64,000 bases of DNA. It comes from Aegilops tauschii subsp. strangulata. Lineage: Eukaryota > Streptophyta > Magnoliopsida > Poales > Poaceae. The notes beneath the pieces are model-generated. The model was not told where the DNA came from, ran no database searches, and saw nothing but the letters and a program-made list of their open reading frames with translations. Where the stretch lies: the NCBI RefSeq assembly GCF_002575655.3, contig NC_053037.3, forward strand, positions 143,851,207-143,915,206, read 5' to 3'. The translations under genes and the position numbers were made by a program. Within the stretch, counting starts at the first letter, position 1. The number at the start of each line of letters is the position of its first letter. This document shows, one piece after another, positions 34,162-45,988 of the stretch.

Positions 34162-35584
34162 CCTTGTGCTTAGAAAGCCAGTCCATCCCGAGAATAAGAT
34201 CAATATCCGAGTCACCAAGAACAATTGGAGAAGACTGGAATCTATAGTCGCCCATCTTGATGGAGACATCCGGAACCATCATACTAGAACTCAAACGTTT
34301 ACCCGGAGAAACGACATCCATGGGTTTACTCAGATGAGAACAAGTGAATTCATGCTTGGCAAAAAACGGTCTTGACATGAAACAAAGCGATGCACCAGTA
34401 TCAAAAAGAACTTTTGCAGGAATATCATTAACTGAGAGATTACCCATTATCACATCAGTAGATTCCTCCGCTTGAGCTGCATTCATCATGTTCACCTTGG
34501 CAGACTTTGGATTATGCTTGACCACTGCATTGCTGGAAGATCTGACAGGAGGAGGAGGAGGAAGACGCCTCTGGTTGAAGCACTTGTTAGCATAGTGACC
34601 TTTCTGCTGACATTTGTTGCAAGTCACCTCAGAGAGTGGACGGTGATAAGGAGCATTGGACTTTGGAGCTTGATTCTGAGACTTGTTCTGATAGCCAGAG
34701 TTGGAAGAATTGGAAGAACCATGGCCACCTTTGTTCTTCTGCTGGTAAGGCTGACGAAACGGAGGAGGAGGAGGCAACCAGAACTTCTGTTGCTTAGCTG
34801 TCACAAGTGAGGAAGAAGAAGACTGAACTGCGTCTCTGACTCTTTTCTTAGAAGCCTCACACTTGAGCTGAGCAGCCTCTTGCTTCAGTGCCATATTGTA
34901 GAATTGATGAAAGTGAGTAGGCTCAACAAGAACGAGAGCTAACTGCAGATCTTCTTTAAGGCCACCTCTGAAGTGATAGATCATACTCTTCTCATCAGGA
35001 ACGTCTTGTTTAGCGAAGCGAGCAAGTTTCTGAAACTGAATGTTGTATTGATACACAGACATGTTTCCTTGCTTGAGATTGCGGAACTCCTCACGCTTGC
35101 TCTCAACAACACTTTGTGGAATGTGGTGCGCTTTGAAGTCCCGACAGAAGTCAGTCCAAGTGATCACACGACCTCCTCTGGAATCTTTGTATTGCTGAAA
35201 CCAATCAGCAGCTTGGTCCTTGAGCTGGAAAGAAGCGAACTTGACAAAGTCCTCAGGCCTGACATTGCTACATTCAAAATGCTTGTTGATGTCCACGAGC
35301 CAATCATCGGCATCCGTGGCCTCGGCACAGTAGCTGAAAGACTTAGGCTGATTTGCGAGAAACTGGTTGAGAGTGGCAAAGTGAAACTGATTGTTGCCTT
35401 GACCTTGATTGCCTTGATTGCCTTGCCCTTGAGTACGTTCTTGCAAGAGTTGCAGAATCATCTGAGCATTGGCGTTGGTGGCTGCCATGATTGCTTGCCA
35501 TGCCTCCGGAGGTGGAGGTGGTGGCGGAGGGTTCGCTTGACTCCCTTCATTGCGATCCGGATTCTGACGCGTTGGCGGAGCCAT
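34162..35584 (-). pseudogene. gag: Element E gag and truncated protease
   Basis: The frame from ATG 35584 (MAPPTRQNPD) is open for 474 codons to the break at 34162. It holds a Pro/Gln-rich N-terminus, the capsid domain (DADDWLVDINKHF, LKDQAADWFQQY, FCRDFKAHHIP), a basic Gln/Asn/Ser-rich part and one intact CCHC zinc knuckle (CNKCQQKGHYANKC; 34580-34621). The protease follows with active site DTGA (34391-34402) and GMDWLSKHKAQ, the usual second motif. The codons downstream of 34162 belong to D's LTR. Gag itself has no stop or frameshift, so the loss of pol is a truncation and not gradual decay. Confidence 0.92.
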
Positions 35585-36721
35585 CCTGAAGAGGGTGACA
35601 TCCGTTAGCATCTTGATAGACAAGAGATAAGTAGAATCAACGGATAGAAATTGCAACAAATAGTCTTCACAATAAACATTCGAACGAAGATGAACGAATG
35701 ACTTCCGTAGTAAATCATCACACTTCCATAAGTTGAGAAGCCACTTGAAAAAGATATGGAATGAACAAATGAATTCGAAGCAACTCGAATACCACAATAC
35801 AAAATAAAACAAGGTATTGGCTTGCAAAATAAGCCGGAACAAACATATGATAGATATTTCGTCCGAAGTTTTCATGGTGGGGCCCACACGGGCTCAATCG
35901 TACAGCACCATCATGTACAAGGCTGTGCACATGACATACGAAGCGTCCCCGAGTCGGCAAAGCCATGGACTCTTTAAGACACAATGCGACCACTGTAAAA
36001 TCAACCGTATACAGGCGGACCACTAGACGTCGAACCCCAATCTCATATCATGCATCTGTCGGAAAGAAATCCTAAGGCTACTTGAATTCCCACTTATAAA
36101 CTCCCGAAACTTTCTGGTTATGCAATCTGGTGTAGGGGATACAGGGGACACAAATATATATCACCCAAACTAGCAATCCCTAGATCCAGCTGTATCCATC
36201 CGTCAACACATAACCAAGAAACCTTCGGAAATCGTTTACCTCAACCTTCGAAAAACATCCGTTATACAAGTTATGGAAATACTCCCGAACTCCCGCCCCA
36301 GTACTGGGTGGCGTCGAGGTGATCTCACCAACAACTGCATAAAAGAGATTTCGATGTCGGCGAAACTCAGGTATTCCAGAACTGCAACGATAAAATTGTG
36401 ACGACAACACCTCGGAGCTCAACTCCCCGGGACACTGCCACAACCCCTAAATGACAGGAGGCACCAAGAACAATGTTCTCGTCACAAATCGATCGGAACG
36501 ATTCCAAGATACCCGCGTGATCCTAAATTTTTTTTAGTGAAATTTGAGGAGAGAGTAGTCAAAACTCTACGTCAGGAGACCTCACCAGAGCGACGAAGGG
36601 ACTGAGGAGTAAAAAGAATCCTACTCTCCGATATATATAGTCCTAAGACTCAAAACATTTTTGTTCTAGACTCAACAACGCCAGCGATTCGATCAAGCAG
36701 GGGGCTCCTAAGTCGGGGATG
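35585..36721 (-). other. Untranslated leader of element E
   Basis: About 1.1 kb between the primer-binding site and gag. Short minus frames (for example 36443-36180) show no family resemblance. I see no gene. Confidence 0.6.
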
Positions 36722-36734
36722 GCTCTGATTACCA
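36722..36734 (-). promoter_or_regulatory. Primer-binding site of element E (initiator tRNA-Met, one inserted base)
   Basis: The sense strand reads TGGTAATCAGAGC three bases after the LTR end. The usual initiator tRNA-Met complement is TGGTATCAGAGC, seen intact in D at 41834-41845, so E carries one extra A. Confidence 0.85.
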
Positions 36735-36737
36735 ACT

Positions 36738-39700
36738 TGTAACGCCCACGATGCGGCTATATCTCCCACGTGTCGAGGCACGACTTAGAGGCATAACCGC
36801 ATAGTGGTTTTGTCGCAAGAAGGGTCATCTTCACACAATCCCATGTAATGAACAAGAATGGGATAAAGAGTTGGCTTACAATCGCCACTTCACACAATAC
36901 ATAAATATTATTCATACATCATCCAAAATACAATCATAAAGACCGGCTACGGTCAAAATCCAGATGAAAATAAGACAACCCCAAATGCTAGATCCCCGAT
37001 CGTCCCAACTGGGCTCCACTACTGATCATCAGGAAAAGACACATAGTAACGACCACGTTCCTCGTCGAACTCCCACTTGAGATCGACGCCATCATCTGCA
37101 CTGGCATCGTCGGCACCTGCAACTGGTTTTGGAAGTATCTGTGAGTCACGGGGACTCAGCAATCTCACACCCGCGAGATCAAGACTATTTAAGCTTATAG
37201 GACAAGAGGTGCAAAGAGGGGGAGCTGCAGCGGCAAAAGCGTATATGGTGGCTAACTTGCGCAAATGAGAGCGAGAAGAGAAGCAAAGGAACGGACGTCA
37301 TCTAGCAATGACCAAGAAGAGGTCCTGAACACCTACTTACGTCATACATAACACAGACCGTGTTCACCTCCCGGACTCCGCCGAGAAGAGACCATCACGG
37401 CTACACACGCACTTGGTGTATTTTAATTGGGTCAAGTGACAAGTTATCTAAAACCGGACATTAACAAATTCCCATCTGCCTCATAACCACGGGCACGACT
37501 TTCGAAAGATAATACCCTGCAGGGGTGTCCCAACTTAGCCCATCATAAGCTCTCACGGTCAACGAAGGATAAACCTTCTCCCGGAAAGACCCGATCAGTC
37601 TCGGAATCCCGGTTTACAAGACATCTCGACAATGGTAAAACAAGACCAGCAAAGCCGCCCGAATGTGCCGACAAATCCCGATAGGAGCTGCACATATCTC
37701 GTTCTCAGGGCACACCGGATAAGTCAAGCTACGAGTAAAACCAGACCTCGAGTTTCCCCGAGGTGGCCCCGCAGGCTGCTCGGTTCGGACCAACACTAGA
37801 AGGAGCACTGGCCCGGGGGGGTTAAAATAAGATGACCCTCGGGCTCGCGAAAACCCGGGGGAAAAGGCTTAGGCGGCAAATAGTAAAACCAAAGTTGGGC
37901 CTTGCTGGAGGAGTTTTATTCAAGGCGAACTGTCAAGGGGGTCCCATAAATCATCCGACCGTGTAAGGAACGCAAACTCAAGGAACATAATCCCGGTATA
38001 ACAGTAACTAGGGCGGTAAGAGTGGAACAAAACACCAGGCATAAGGCCGAGCCTTCCACCCTTTACCAAAATATATAGATGCATTAATTAAATAAGAGAT
38101 ATTGTGATATCCCAACATATCCATGTTCCTACATGGAACAAACTTCAACTTCACCTGCAACTAGCAACGCTATAAGAGGGGCTGAGCAAAAGCGGTAACA
38201 TAGCCAAACAACGGTTTGCTAGGAAAGGATGGTTAGGGCTGACATGGCTGAAATAGGAGACATGATATAGCAAGTGATAGGTAGCGAGCATGGCAATAGA
38301 GCGAACAACTAGCATAGCAAAGATAGAAGTGATCTCGAGGGGTGGTCATCTTGCCTGCAAGGTTCTCAGAGTTGTCGAAAGCTTGATCCTCGTAAGCGTA
38401 CTCGACAGGTTCCTCATTCACGAACTCGTCTCCCGGCTCTACCCAAGACAAGAGCACAAACAAACGGAACCACAATCAACAACGAGAAATGCGCAAACAT
38501 CATGAAGCAAAACATGCATGATATGCAAGATATGACATGCGGTGCATATGCGTGCTCCGGAAGGAAAATGATGAACATGGCAGTAACTTGGCAAACCAAG
38601 CATGCCACTGGAAAGATGAGATGATTTCGGTCGAAATCGATATAAAGATCACCGGAATCGGATGCACGATTTGCAAATGGCAAGCAAAACAAGAATGACA
38701 CTAATCTGCGATAAACAGCAAGATAGCACTTAAAATACAACAAGTAGCAATGCTACAGCACCCCAACATAGCAACAAAGCACATGGCAATAATCTACAGG
38801 AGATGCGTGACAAAATATGAACACTGAGCTATGGCTAGTTCACAATATATCAAGCTCAAACAAGCATGGCCAAAGTGCAAAAGATTACAGGTTCACAGAC
38901 TTGGTGAAAAACTGAACATGGCAGAAATCAGCATCAGGTAGCAATGTTCAGAGCACGAAATCGACATGCTACAGAAACTTAACATAGCCAAACAAAGCAT
39001 GGTAGTGTTCTACTAAATGCAGATGACAAAAGGCCCTTACGGACCATAAGCCAAAAAGGACCAGAAGATATGATGGCAAGCATGTAAACATAGCAAGTTT
39101 CGTTATCAGGTTTCAGACTTAGCAGAAAACAGAGCATGGCAGAAATATTAATATGTAGGCCTCTTTGTGAGCTTGATGCACTCACTACAGAGCAATGTAT
39201 GACAAACCAAGCATACCTACAGCAAGAAGGCATGTTTATGAAGCTATCCATGGCAAGAACAATTGCATAACATGTATGGATCAACTACAATAAGCTTGGC
39301 AAAAATGCATATCATGTTAAGAATCTGCGAGAAATATTTTATAGCAAAAGTAGAGCAAGATCGAGTCATGCTACGGTACTCTAAAATTGCAAACAATTGC
39401 AGGAATGGATCAATTACAACTATAGCTACAAAACATACTTACTGAACATCTCCAAAATATGCATGGATCTCTCTGTAGCATCAAGTTTACATGGCAACAA
39501 AATTACAGCAGACAAGGACAGAGAGAAAACACACCCTGAAATCAGAAATATTATGGGACCTACTTTGCATGCTTGTGCTAGTCACCACAAAAATCACAAA
39601 AATACATGGACTACACCACTGGAAAGATGGCATGTCATACTTCAAAACACATGTAGAGCTCATGCTCAAAAGATGCACAGATTTAATGATACAAAAATGA

Positions 39701-40941
39701 CAAATCTCCAAGTTCTGTCAAAAACCAGAGAATAACAGCAACTAGCACTCTTGCAACGATGATTTGGGCATCAATATGAACTCAAATGAACATGGTGCAA
39801 TTGAACAAAATGAAGAGCATCACGAGACGAACAATTTGACATATTATACGCGCGAATCGGAGCTACATGCACAAAGTTATCGCATCGGGAACAGGAGTAC
39901 TTGCGGATAGAATTCTCAGACTTAGAAAAAAAATCGGAGCGAGGGAAGTCAACAGGCTACCGTACGTACTGGATCTGGATCGAGCGATCCTCGAGCTCGA
40001 GGCTCCGGCCGATGGCAATCGTCGGCGGGAGGAAGAAGGGCGGCGGCGAGGGATGCCGGAGGAGGAGAAGGAGGCCGGAGGCGGCGGGCCTCGGGCGGCG
40101 GGGCACGGCGCCGGCGGCGGCCGCAGGCGAGGGCGCCGGCGATGGCGGGACCGGCCGGCGGCGATGGCGGCGGCGGCGGGGCAGGCCGGCGGTGCCGCGG
40201 GCGGGCGGCGCGGCGGCGGGGGCAGGCGCGGGCCGCGGGGGCCAGGGTCAGGCTCGCGGGCCTCGGCGGTGGCGGCGGCGAGTGGGCTGACGTGGTGGCG
40301 CGCGATTCGTCCGCCGGCGCGGGCGGATGTGTCCGGCGCGGGCGGACGTTGTCCGGCGGCGCGAGGGATTTTTGCTAGGGTTAGACTGCGATTCCGTTTT
40401 CGGGATGCCCACTTATAAATAGGTAGAGGGAGCTAGGAGACTCCAAATGAGGTGCGGTTTTCGCCCACACGATCGTGATCGAACGACCTAGAGCATGGAA
40501 GAGAGTTTGGTGGGCTTTGGGCTGGTTTTGGAGGGGGTTTTTGCTGGACACTCAAATGGACTTGCGGAGGCCCGGTTAACCGTTGGAGTACCAAACGACC
40601 TCCGAATGGAACGAAACTTGACCGGTAGTCTCCGGGTGGTATAATAAGACCACTTGACAAGCCTCGGTCCATTTCGAGAAAGTTTGACACACGCACACGA
40701 AAGAAAACTAGAGGGGTGCATCGGAGGAGATAGGAGCGCCGGATTGGAAAACGGACAACGGGGAAAATGCTCGGATGCATGAGACGAACACGTATGCGAA
40801 TGCAATGCACATGATGACATGATATGAAAAAATACAAAACGAAAGACAAAACCCGACAACGGAGGGAGAAAACATATCACATAGCCGAAAATGGCAAGAG
40901 TCGGAGTTACAAATATGGCAAGTTACATGCGGGGTGTTACA
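36738..40941 (-). repeat. 5' LTR of element E (4.2 kb)
   Basis: Sense start TGTAACACCC at 40941 and end GTTACA at 36738; the ends form the inverted repeat TGTAAC/GTTACA. A TATA-like sense ATTTATAAGT lies at 40411-40420. The GC-rich 39960-40370 gives long spurious frames. The palindrome CCCTGCAGGG (37515-37524) lies in the core region shared with the LTRs of D and F. No host gene is seen. Confidence 0.85.
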
Positions 40942-41830
40942 AAACTTCCATGTGCAGCCACAAGCCATTATGGGCTCTGGCATAGTTGAGTATGTTGTGT
41001 GACCTCTTTCAGTGGTAGACTAGCAGATGTAGGGGATCTAGGTGGTACGGTCTACCCATCGAAACAGTTGATGCTTCTGAAAGACTGTGTCTCGGTCATT
41101 CGTTTCCCAAACACCCTGTGGTGCGAGAAATCCAACGGAGGAGATCGAGTCTTGTGGGGAAAAGTGCGCAAACCTCTGCAGAGTGTATAAACTAATCATG
41201 GTTAGCTGTGTCCCCGGTTATGGACATCTTGAGTATCTGGTTCTTGGATTATCATGTGGATCTCATCACTCTTAATTATAAAATTTGATTTGGTTATTAA
41301 TTTACTTTTAATTGGGATTGAGATGGGGTTTACCATTCTCAATGTTTAACAACCACCATGATAGTTAAATAAAGTTTATTCCTTGTTGTAGGGAAAAATT
41401 GGCTTTTCGCAAAACATATTAACCATACAGCCTCCACCAGCCATATATGCATGTAGTGATAGCATTATTCTGTTCATTACTCTTTTGTGTTACATTGCCA
41501 GCATATTCCATGTGCTGACCCATTTTCGGGCTGCAACGTATCATGTTGCAGACTTTTCAGACGACGAGGAGCCTTAGGTCGTGATCTTTCACTCAGTGAT
41601 GCCGTTGGAGTTGATGGACTCACTTTATCTTCCAAGCCTTTCGCTGTTATCGTATTAGATGGCCTTAAGCCATATTTATTGTAATAAGCTCTCTTTTGAG
41701 ACATTCGATGTAATTAGTGTGTGATTGCTACTCTGTTATAAATCCTTCAAGTACTGTACGTGTCAGCATTATCGATCCAGGGATGACACTGATGCACAGA
41801 GATCAGACTGTTTGAGGTCTGGTCGCTACA
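40942..41830 (+). repeat. Left LTR of element D, distal part
   Basis: Continuation of the LTR begun at 32416, ending GCTACA. The first 49 bp duplicate 34113-34161. The core with CTCTGCAGAG is at 41161-41230. Confidence 0.92.
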
Positions 41831-41833
41831 AGA

Positions 41834-41845
41834 TGGTATCAGAGC
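41834..41845 (+). promoter_or_regulatory. Primer-binding site of element D (initiator tRNA-Met)
   Basis: TGGTATCAGAGC three bases after the LTR end is the exact complement expected for the initiator tRNA-Met 3' end. Confidence 0.95.
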
Positions 41846-41937
41846 ACACGCTGGCTGTAGGACACGGCCACTAAGCTAAAGCCCTAGATCCTACTCTGTT
41901 CTCATTTCTGACTCCTCTCCATTTTCCACTCTTTAGG

Positions 41938-42669
41938 ATGGCGGATGCAAGGATCAAGTTCACGCAACTGGATGAAGACACCCCTTTTGGACGCCACTTG
42001 AAGGAAGTTACTAGGTACCTGAACATTGGAATACCAAGCTTCACAGGGACTTACAATGCCACTTCACCAGAAGAGGAGCGCTGGATGATTCAAGTTCAAG
42101 TTCCAGGATTCACGCCAGTCACTGAGCCCATAGAGTTTTCCTTTGATGCACCAACCTGGAGTCTAGGAAAGAGTATGGCAGCCCACATCACCATGGGACG
42201 CATTGGAGAAGTTTACCACTAGGATCTCAAGGATACTATCTACCAGATTTGTGGGCGCCGAGATGAGAAATGGGAGATGATTAGCACCAGGAAGGATAGA
42301 TCGATTGCAGCTTACATCCAGGAGTTGAACCAGCACATTCGACGCCAGGAGAACCAGATGTGCGCAGGCATGACAGATTTGAACAAGGCAATGACAAGGA
42401 TCACGGAGCTGGAGGAAGAACTCAAGGCTACACGCGAAGATTATGAGGAGGAAATTGTCGTACTAGTGGAGAAGAATGACGACCTGATAAAGAAGATCGG
42501 AGTTTTCATGGGAGACCCCGCGCTAGGAGGAGAAGATGACGATTCCACTTGCCCGGAGAACTACATCATCATCGACGACACTGACTCGGGCCCTGACGAT
42601 AGCGATGATGACTATGTTGATGAAGCTGGAGCAGATATCATGGAGTCTTCGACCGATCAATTTTTCTAG
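41938..42669 (+). pseudogene. Element D extra ORF upstream of gag, unknown function
   Basis: One frame from ATG 41938 to TAG 42667-42669 (243 codons plus stop), broken only by TAG at 42220-42222. The N-terminal ~95 residues look globular (TPFGRHLKEVTRYLNIG, PEEERWMIQVQVPG). The middle is a coiled coil (NKAMTRITELEEELKATRED), and the C-terminus is very acidic (DDTDSGPDDSDDDYVDEA). It has no resemblance to gag, protease or any other retroelement protein I know, and lies between the primer-binding site and gag. A 201-bp spacer ending in acceptor-like CAGCAG leads to the gag ATG, so it might be removed by splicing for gag expression. The coherent composition and single stop suggest it was once a real protein gene. 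Confidence 0.7.
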
Positions 42670-42870
42670 TCGACCACCATATCAGTAGTAGTATTCCACC
42701 ATGTATATAGTATAGTCCGAGCACTTTTGTAACGATAGTTCTAGACCGATTGTATGCCCTTTTTTGATTTGATTGAGTGATATGTTTGTGTTTGTCTCTT
42801 GTGCATATGGGTATTGTTTCCCCCCAGACCTCATTCTACTCTGTTTTCTCATCTTTTCTAAACCCAGCAG

Positions 42871-44577
42871 ATGCCTCCGAGACTCGACAATGGATTTGCT
42901 TTCCCACCGGAGCTCACTCAGTTGATCCAGCAGCAGAATGCATTGATGTAGATACTAGTCCAGAATCAGAACCAGGGGAACAACAACAACAACAACCCAC
43001 CACCACCACCACAAGTTGATCAGTTAGCCCGTTTTCTTAGGCTAAATCCACCGGTGTTCTCAAGTAGCACCGAGCCGATTTGTTGCAGATGATTGGCTCC
43101 GCAAGATTGAAAGGGAGTTGACTACTGCAGGATGCACAGACGTGGAGAGAGTGCATTTTGCCGCACATTAGCTAGATGGACCCGCAGCATCTTGGTGGGA
43201 GAATTTCATAGTCACTTACCCCATTGACACTCTGACATGGGACCAGTTCCAGCAGGCTTTCCGTACTGCCCATGTTTCAGCAGGAGCTATGGCCATGAAG
43301 AAGTGTGAGTTTTGCAACTTACGCCAAGGAGGGCGCACTGTTGGCCAGTATGTGGATGACTTTAGTAAGCTAGCACGTTATGCCCCGGATGACGTCGCTA
43401 CATATGCAGCTAAGAAGGCGAAGTTTCTGGAAGGACGGAATGATGAGCTGAGCCTGCAGTTGATGGTGGCAAATTTCAATAACTACCAGGAGTTGGTGGA
43501 TAGAGCTCTCATGCTTGAAGGGAAGCAGCAGCATATTGACAGCCGCAAGAGGAAGTATGGACAAGGGAAGTATAATTCTGGAGCTCAGCAGAGACCCCGT
43601 TTCACCCCGAACTCGGGAGGACTTGTTCATAACCATGGAGGCCACACTCATAATGGAGGAAGTTCGCACAACCATAGTGGCCCCAAGAATGGGAATGGTA
43701 ATGGAGGAAGCAGCGGACAGAACCGTTCCAACCGGGCAACACCCGCCAAGAAAGATCTAAGCCACGTTACTTGCTACAAGTGCCAGAAGACCAGACATTA
43801 TGCCAATGAGTGTCCTGAAGCTAAGAATGGAAACGGCAATGGAAGCTCTGGGAATAAGCCCAACCCTTTCACCAGGGGACAAGTGAACCACGTTAACATG
43901 GAGGAGGTTGAAGCCCAGCCAGATGCAGTAATAGGTAAGTTTTTGGTTAAGTCATTTACTGCAGTCGTACTTTTTGATACTGGTGCATCGCATTCATACA
44001 TATCAAGGGGGTTCGTGGATAAGTTTAAACTGCCAACCCAAGACCTTAGGTCACCCATGTTAGTAACCTTGCCAGGAGCAGAGTATATGGCCAGCCTATG
44101 GTGTGATCGGTTACCATTAAGGATTGGTAACTACCTGTTCCCCTCAGACCTAATAGTATTGGAGTCACAAGGATTGGATGTGATATTAGGCATGGATTGG
44201 TTATCGAAGTATGGAGGGAACATTGACTGCGCCAGTAAGTCGATCTTACTCACCACCCCAGAAGGAAGAAGGATCAAGTATGTATCCCGGCATGTGCCGA
44301 ATAGGACTCAAGTAAATTCCTTATCAGGAGTTGTACAGGAGGAAGTACCAGTGGTTAAGGATTTTCCGGATGTATTTCCAGAAGAGTTGCCTGGCATGCC
44401 ACCGGATAGAGACATTGAGTTTTTCATTGAGCTTTTGCCAGGCACAGGCCAATATCTAAGAGACCGTACAGAATGCCCGCAAAGGATTTGGAGGAAATTA
44501 AGAAGCAGATTAAGGAGTTACTGGATAAAGGTTATATTCGCCCAAGTTCGTGACCTTGGGGATCCCCAGTACTTCTA
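42871..44577 (+). pseudogene. gag: Element D gag and aspartic protease
   Basis: Gag starts at ATG 42871 (MPPRLDNGFAFPPEL). It is broken by TAG 42949, a one-base insertion near 43083 and TAG 43169. The capsid motif DDWLRKIE, WWENF and the QYVDDFSKLARYAPDD segment are recognisable. The zinc knuckle (CYKCQKTRHYANEC, about 43770-43811) keeps its three Cys and His, but the usual Gly before His is Arg. Protease has DTGA at 43975-43986 and GMDWLSKYGG. Frameshifts near 44450 and 44550 break the joint to RT. Confidence 0.9.
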
Positions 44578-45988
44578 GTGGAGAAGAAGGATGGATCGTT
44601 AAGGATGGTTGTTGATTATCGAGGATTGAATGAGGTGACGATCAAGAACAAGTACCCACTGCCGATGATCAATGATTTGTTTGACCAGCTGCAAGGAGCT
44701 AAGGTGTTTTCCAAGATTGATCTACGATCAGGGTACCACCAGCTGAAGATTCGAGAGCAGGATATACCTAAGAAAATTTTACCACAAGGTACTGGCTATA
44801 TGACTATACCGTTATGTCATTTGGCCTGACTAACGCACCTGCCTATTTTATGAACATGATGAACAAGGTGTTTATGGAGTTTTTGGATAAGTTCGTTGTG
44901 GTGTTCATTGATGATATTCTGGTCTACTCGAAGAATGAAGAAGAACATAAAGAGCATTTGCGTTTAGTACTTGGGAAACTCAGAGAACATCAGCTATACG
45001 CCAAATTCAGCAAGTGTGAGTTTTGGTTGAAGGAAGTTGGATTCCTTGGACATGTTATATCCAGAGAAGGAATAGCGGTTGACCCCACCAAAGTTGTCAC
45101 TGTGACAAATTGGGAGTCACCCACGTTAGTTGGAGAGATCCGGAGTTTTCTTGGACTCGCAGGATACTACTGGAGGTTCATTGAAAATTTCTCAAAGATT
45201 GCAAAGCCTATGACGGAGTTATTAAAGAAGGACACCAAGTTCAAATGGATTGAGGAATGTGAGGCCAGTTTTCAGGAGTTGAAGAAACGTTTGGTTACAT
45301 CACTGGTGTTGATTCTACCAGATCAACACAAGGACTACGAAGTATATTGCGACGCTTCTCGTCGAGGACTTGGAGCCGTACTTATGCAGGTGGGAAGAGT
45401 TGTTTCATATGCCTCACGACAGCTTAAACCCCATGAGTTAAATTATGCTATGCATGATTTGGAGTTAGCAGCCGTGGTGCATGCGTTGAAGACTTGGAGA
45501 TATTTTCTCATCGGAAACCATAGTGAGGTATACACGGATCACAAGAGTTTGAAGTATATCTTCACGCAGAAGGAGTTGAATCTCAGGCAGAGGAGATGGT
45601 TAGAACTCATTAAGGATTATGATATGAGGTTGCATTATCATCCCGGAAAGGCTAACGTAGTAGCCGATGCGTTGAGCCGCAAAAGTCATGTCAATACACT
45701 CATGACCGGAGAGTTACCCAAGGAGTTAGCAGATGACCTTCGCGAGCTATGTTTGGAGATAGTTCCGAGAGGCTATGTAGCAGCATTGGAGATTCAGTCT
45801 ACTTTGATGGATAAGATCAGAGAAGCTCAGAAGACGGACAAGGAGATTGCCGAAATAAAGGAAAGAATGAGTAAAGGAAAGGCTAAAGGATTTCGTGAGG
45901 ATGAGCACGATACCTTATGGTTTGAGGACCGCGTATATGTGCCAAATGATCAGGAGATCAGGAAGTTGATTTTTGCAAGAGGCCCATG
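44578..45988 (+). pseudogene. pol: Element D reverse transcriptase and RNase H
   Basis: 44578-44829 has [17 protein letters not shown] and [10 protein letters not shown]; a frameshift near 44780-44815 leads to 44814-45988 with SFGLTNAPA, the catalytic FIDD (44904-44915), FLGHVIS and [11 protein letters not shown]. RNase H follows: [35 protein letters not shown] and [14 protein letters not shown]. Only one RNase H is present, unlike the Tat elements A and C. A second frameshift at about 45980 separates it from integrase. Confidence 0.94.

Larger units (their letters stand above)
34162..40941 (-). mobile_element. Element E: truncated Tekay-type element, minus sense, inside the left LTR of D
   Basis: On the minus strand, from 40941: a 4.2-kb LTR (TGTAACACCC to GGCGTTACA), a primer-binding site for initiator tRNA-Met, a 1.1-kb leader, gag and the start of protease. 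The element then ends abruptly at 34162 inside the protease domain; RT, RNase H, integrase and the 3' LTR are missing. The break lies in a ttgag shared by E and D (34157-34161). A 49-bp stretch of D's LTR is present on both sides of E, far more than a 5-bp target duplication, so the truncation involved repair copying. Confidence 0.88.

Noticed and set aside
39867..40418. 183-codon Gly/Arg/Ala-rich frame
   Set aside because: Falls in a CGG-rich stretch of the E LTR; composition explains the open frame.
34113..40990. The 49-bp flanking repeat as a target duplication of E
   Set aside because: Gypsy integrase makes 5-bp duplications, and E's left end is a truncation, not an LTR end.
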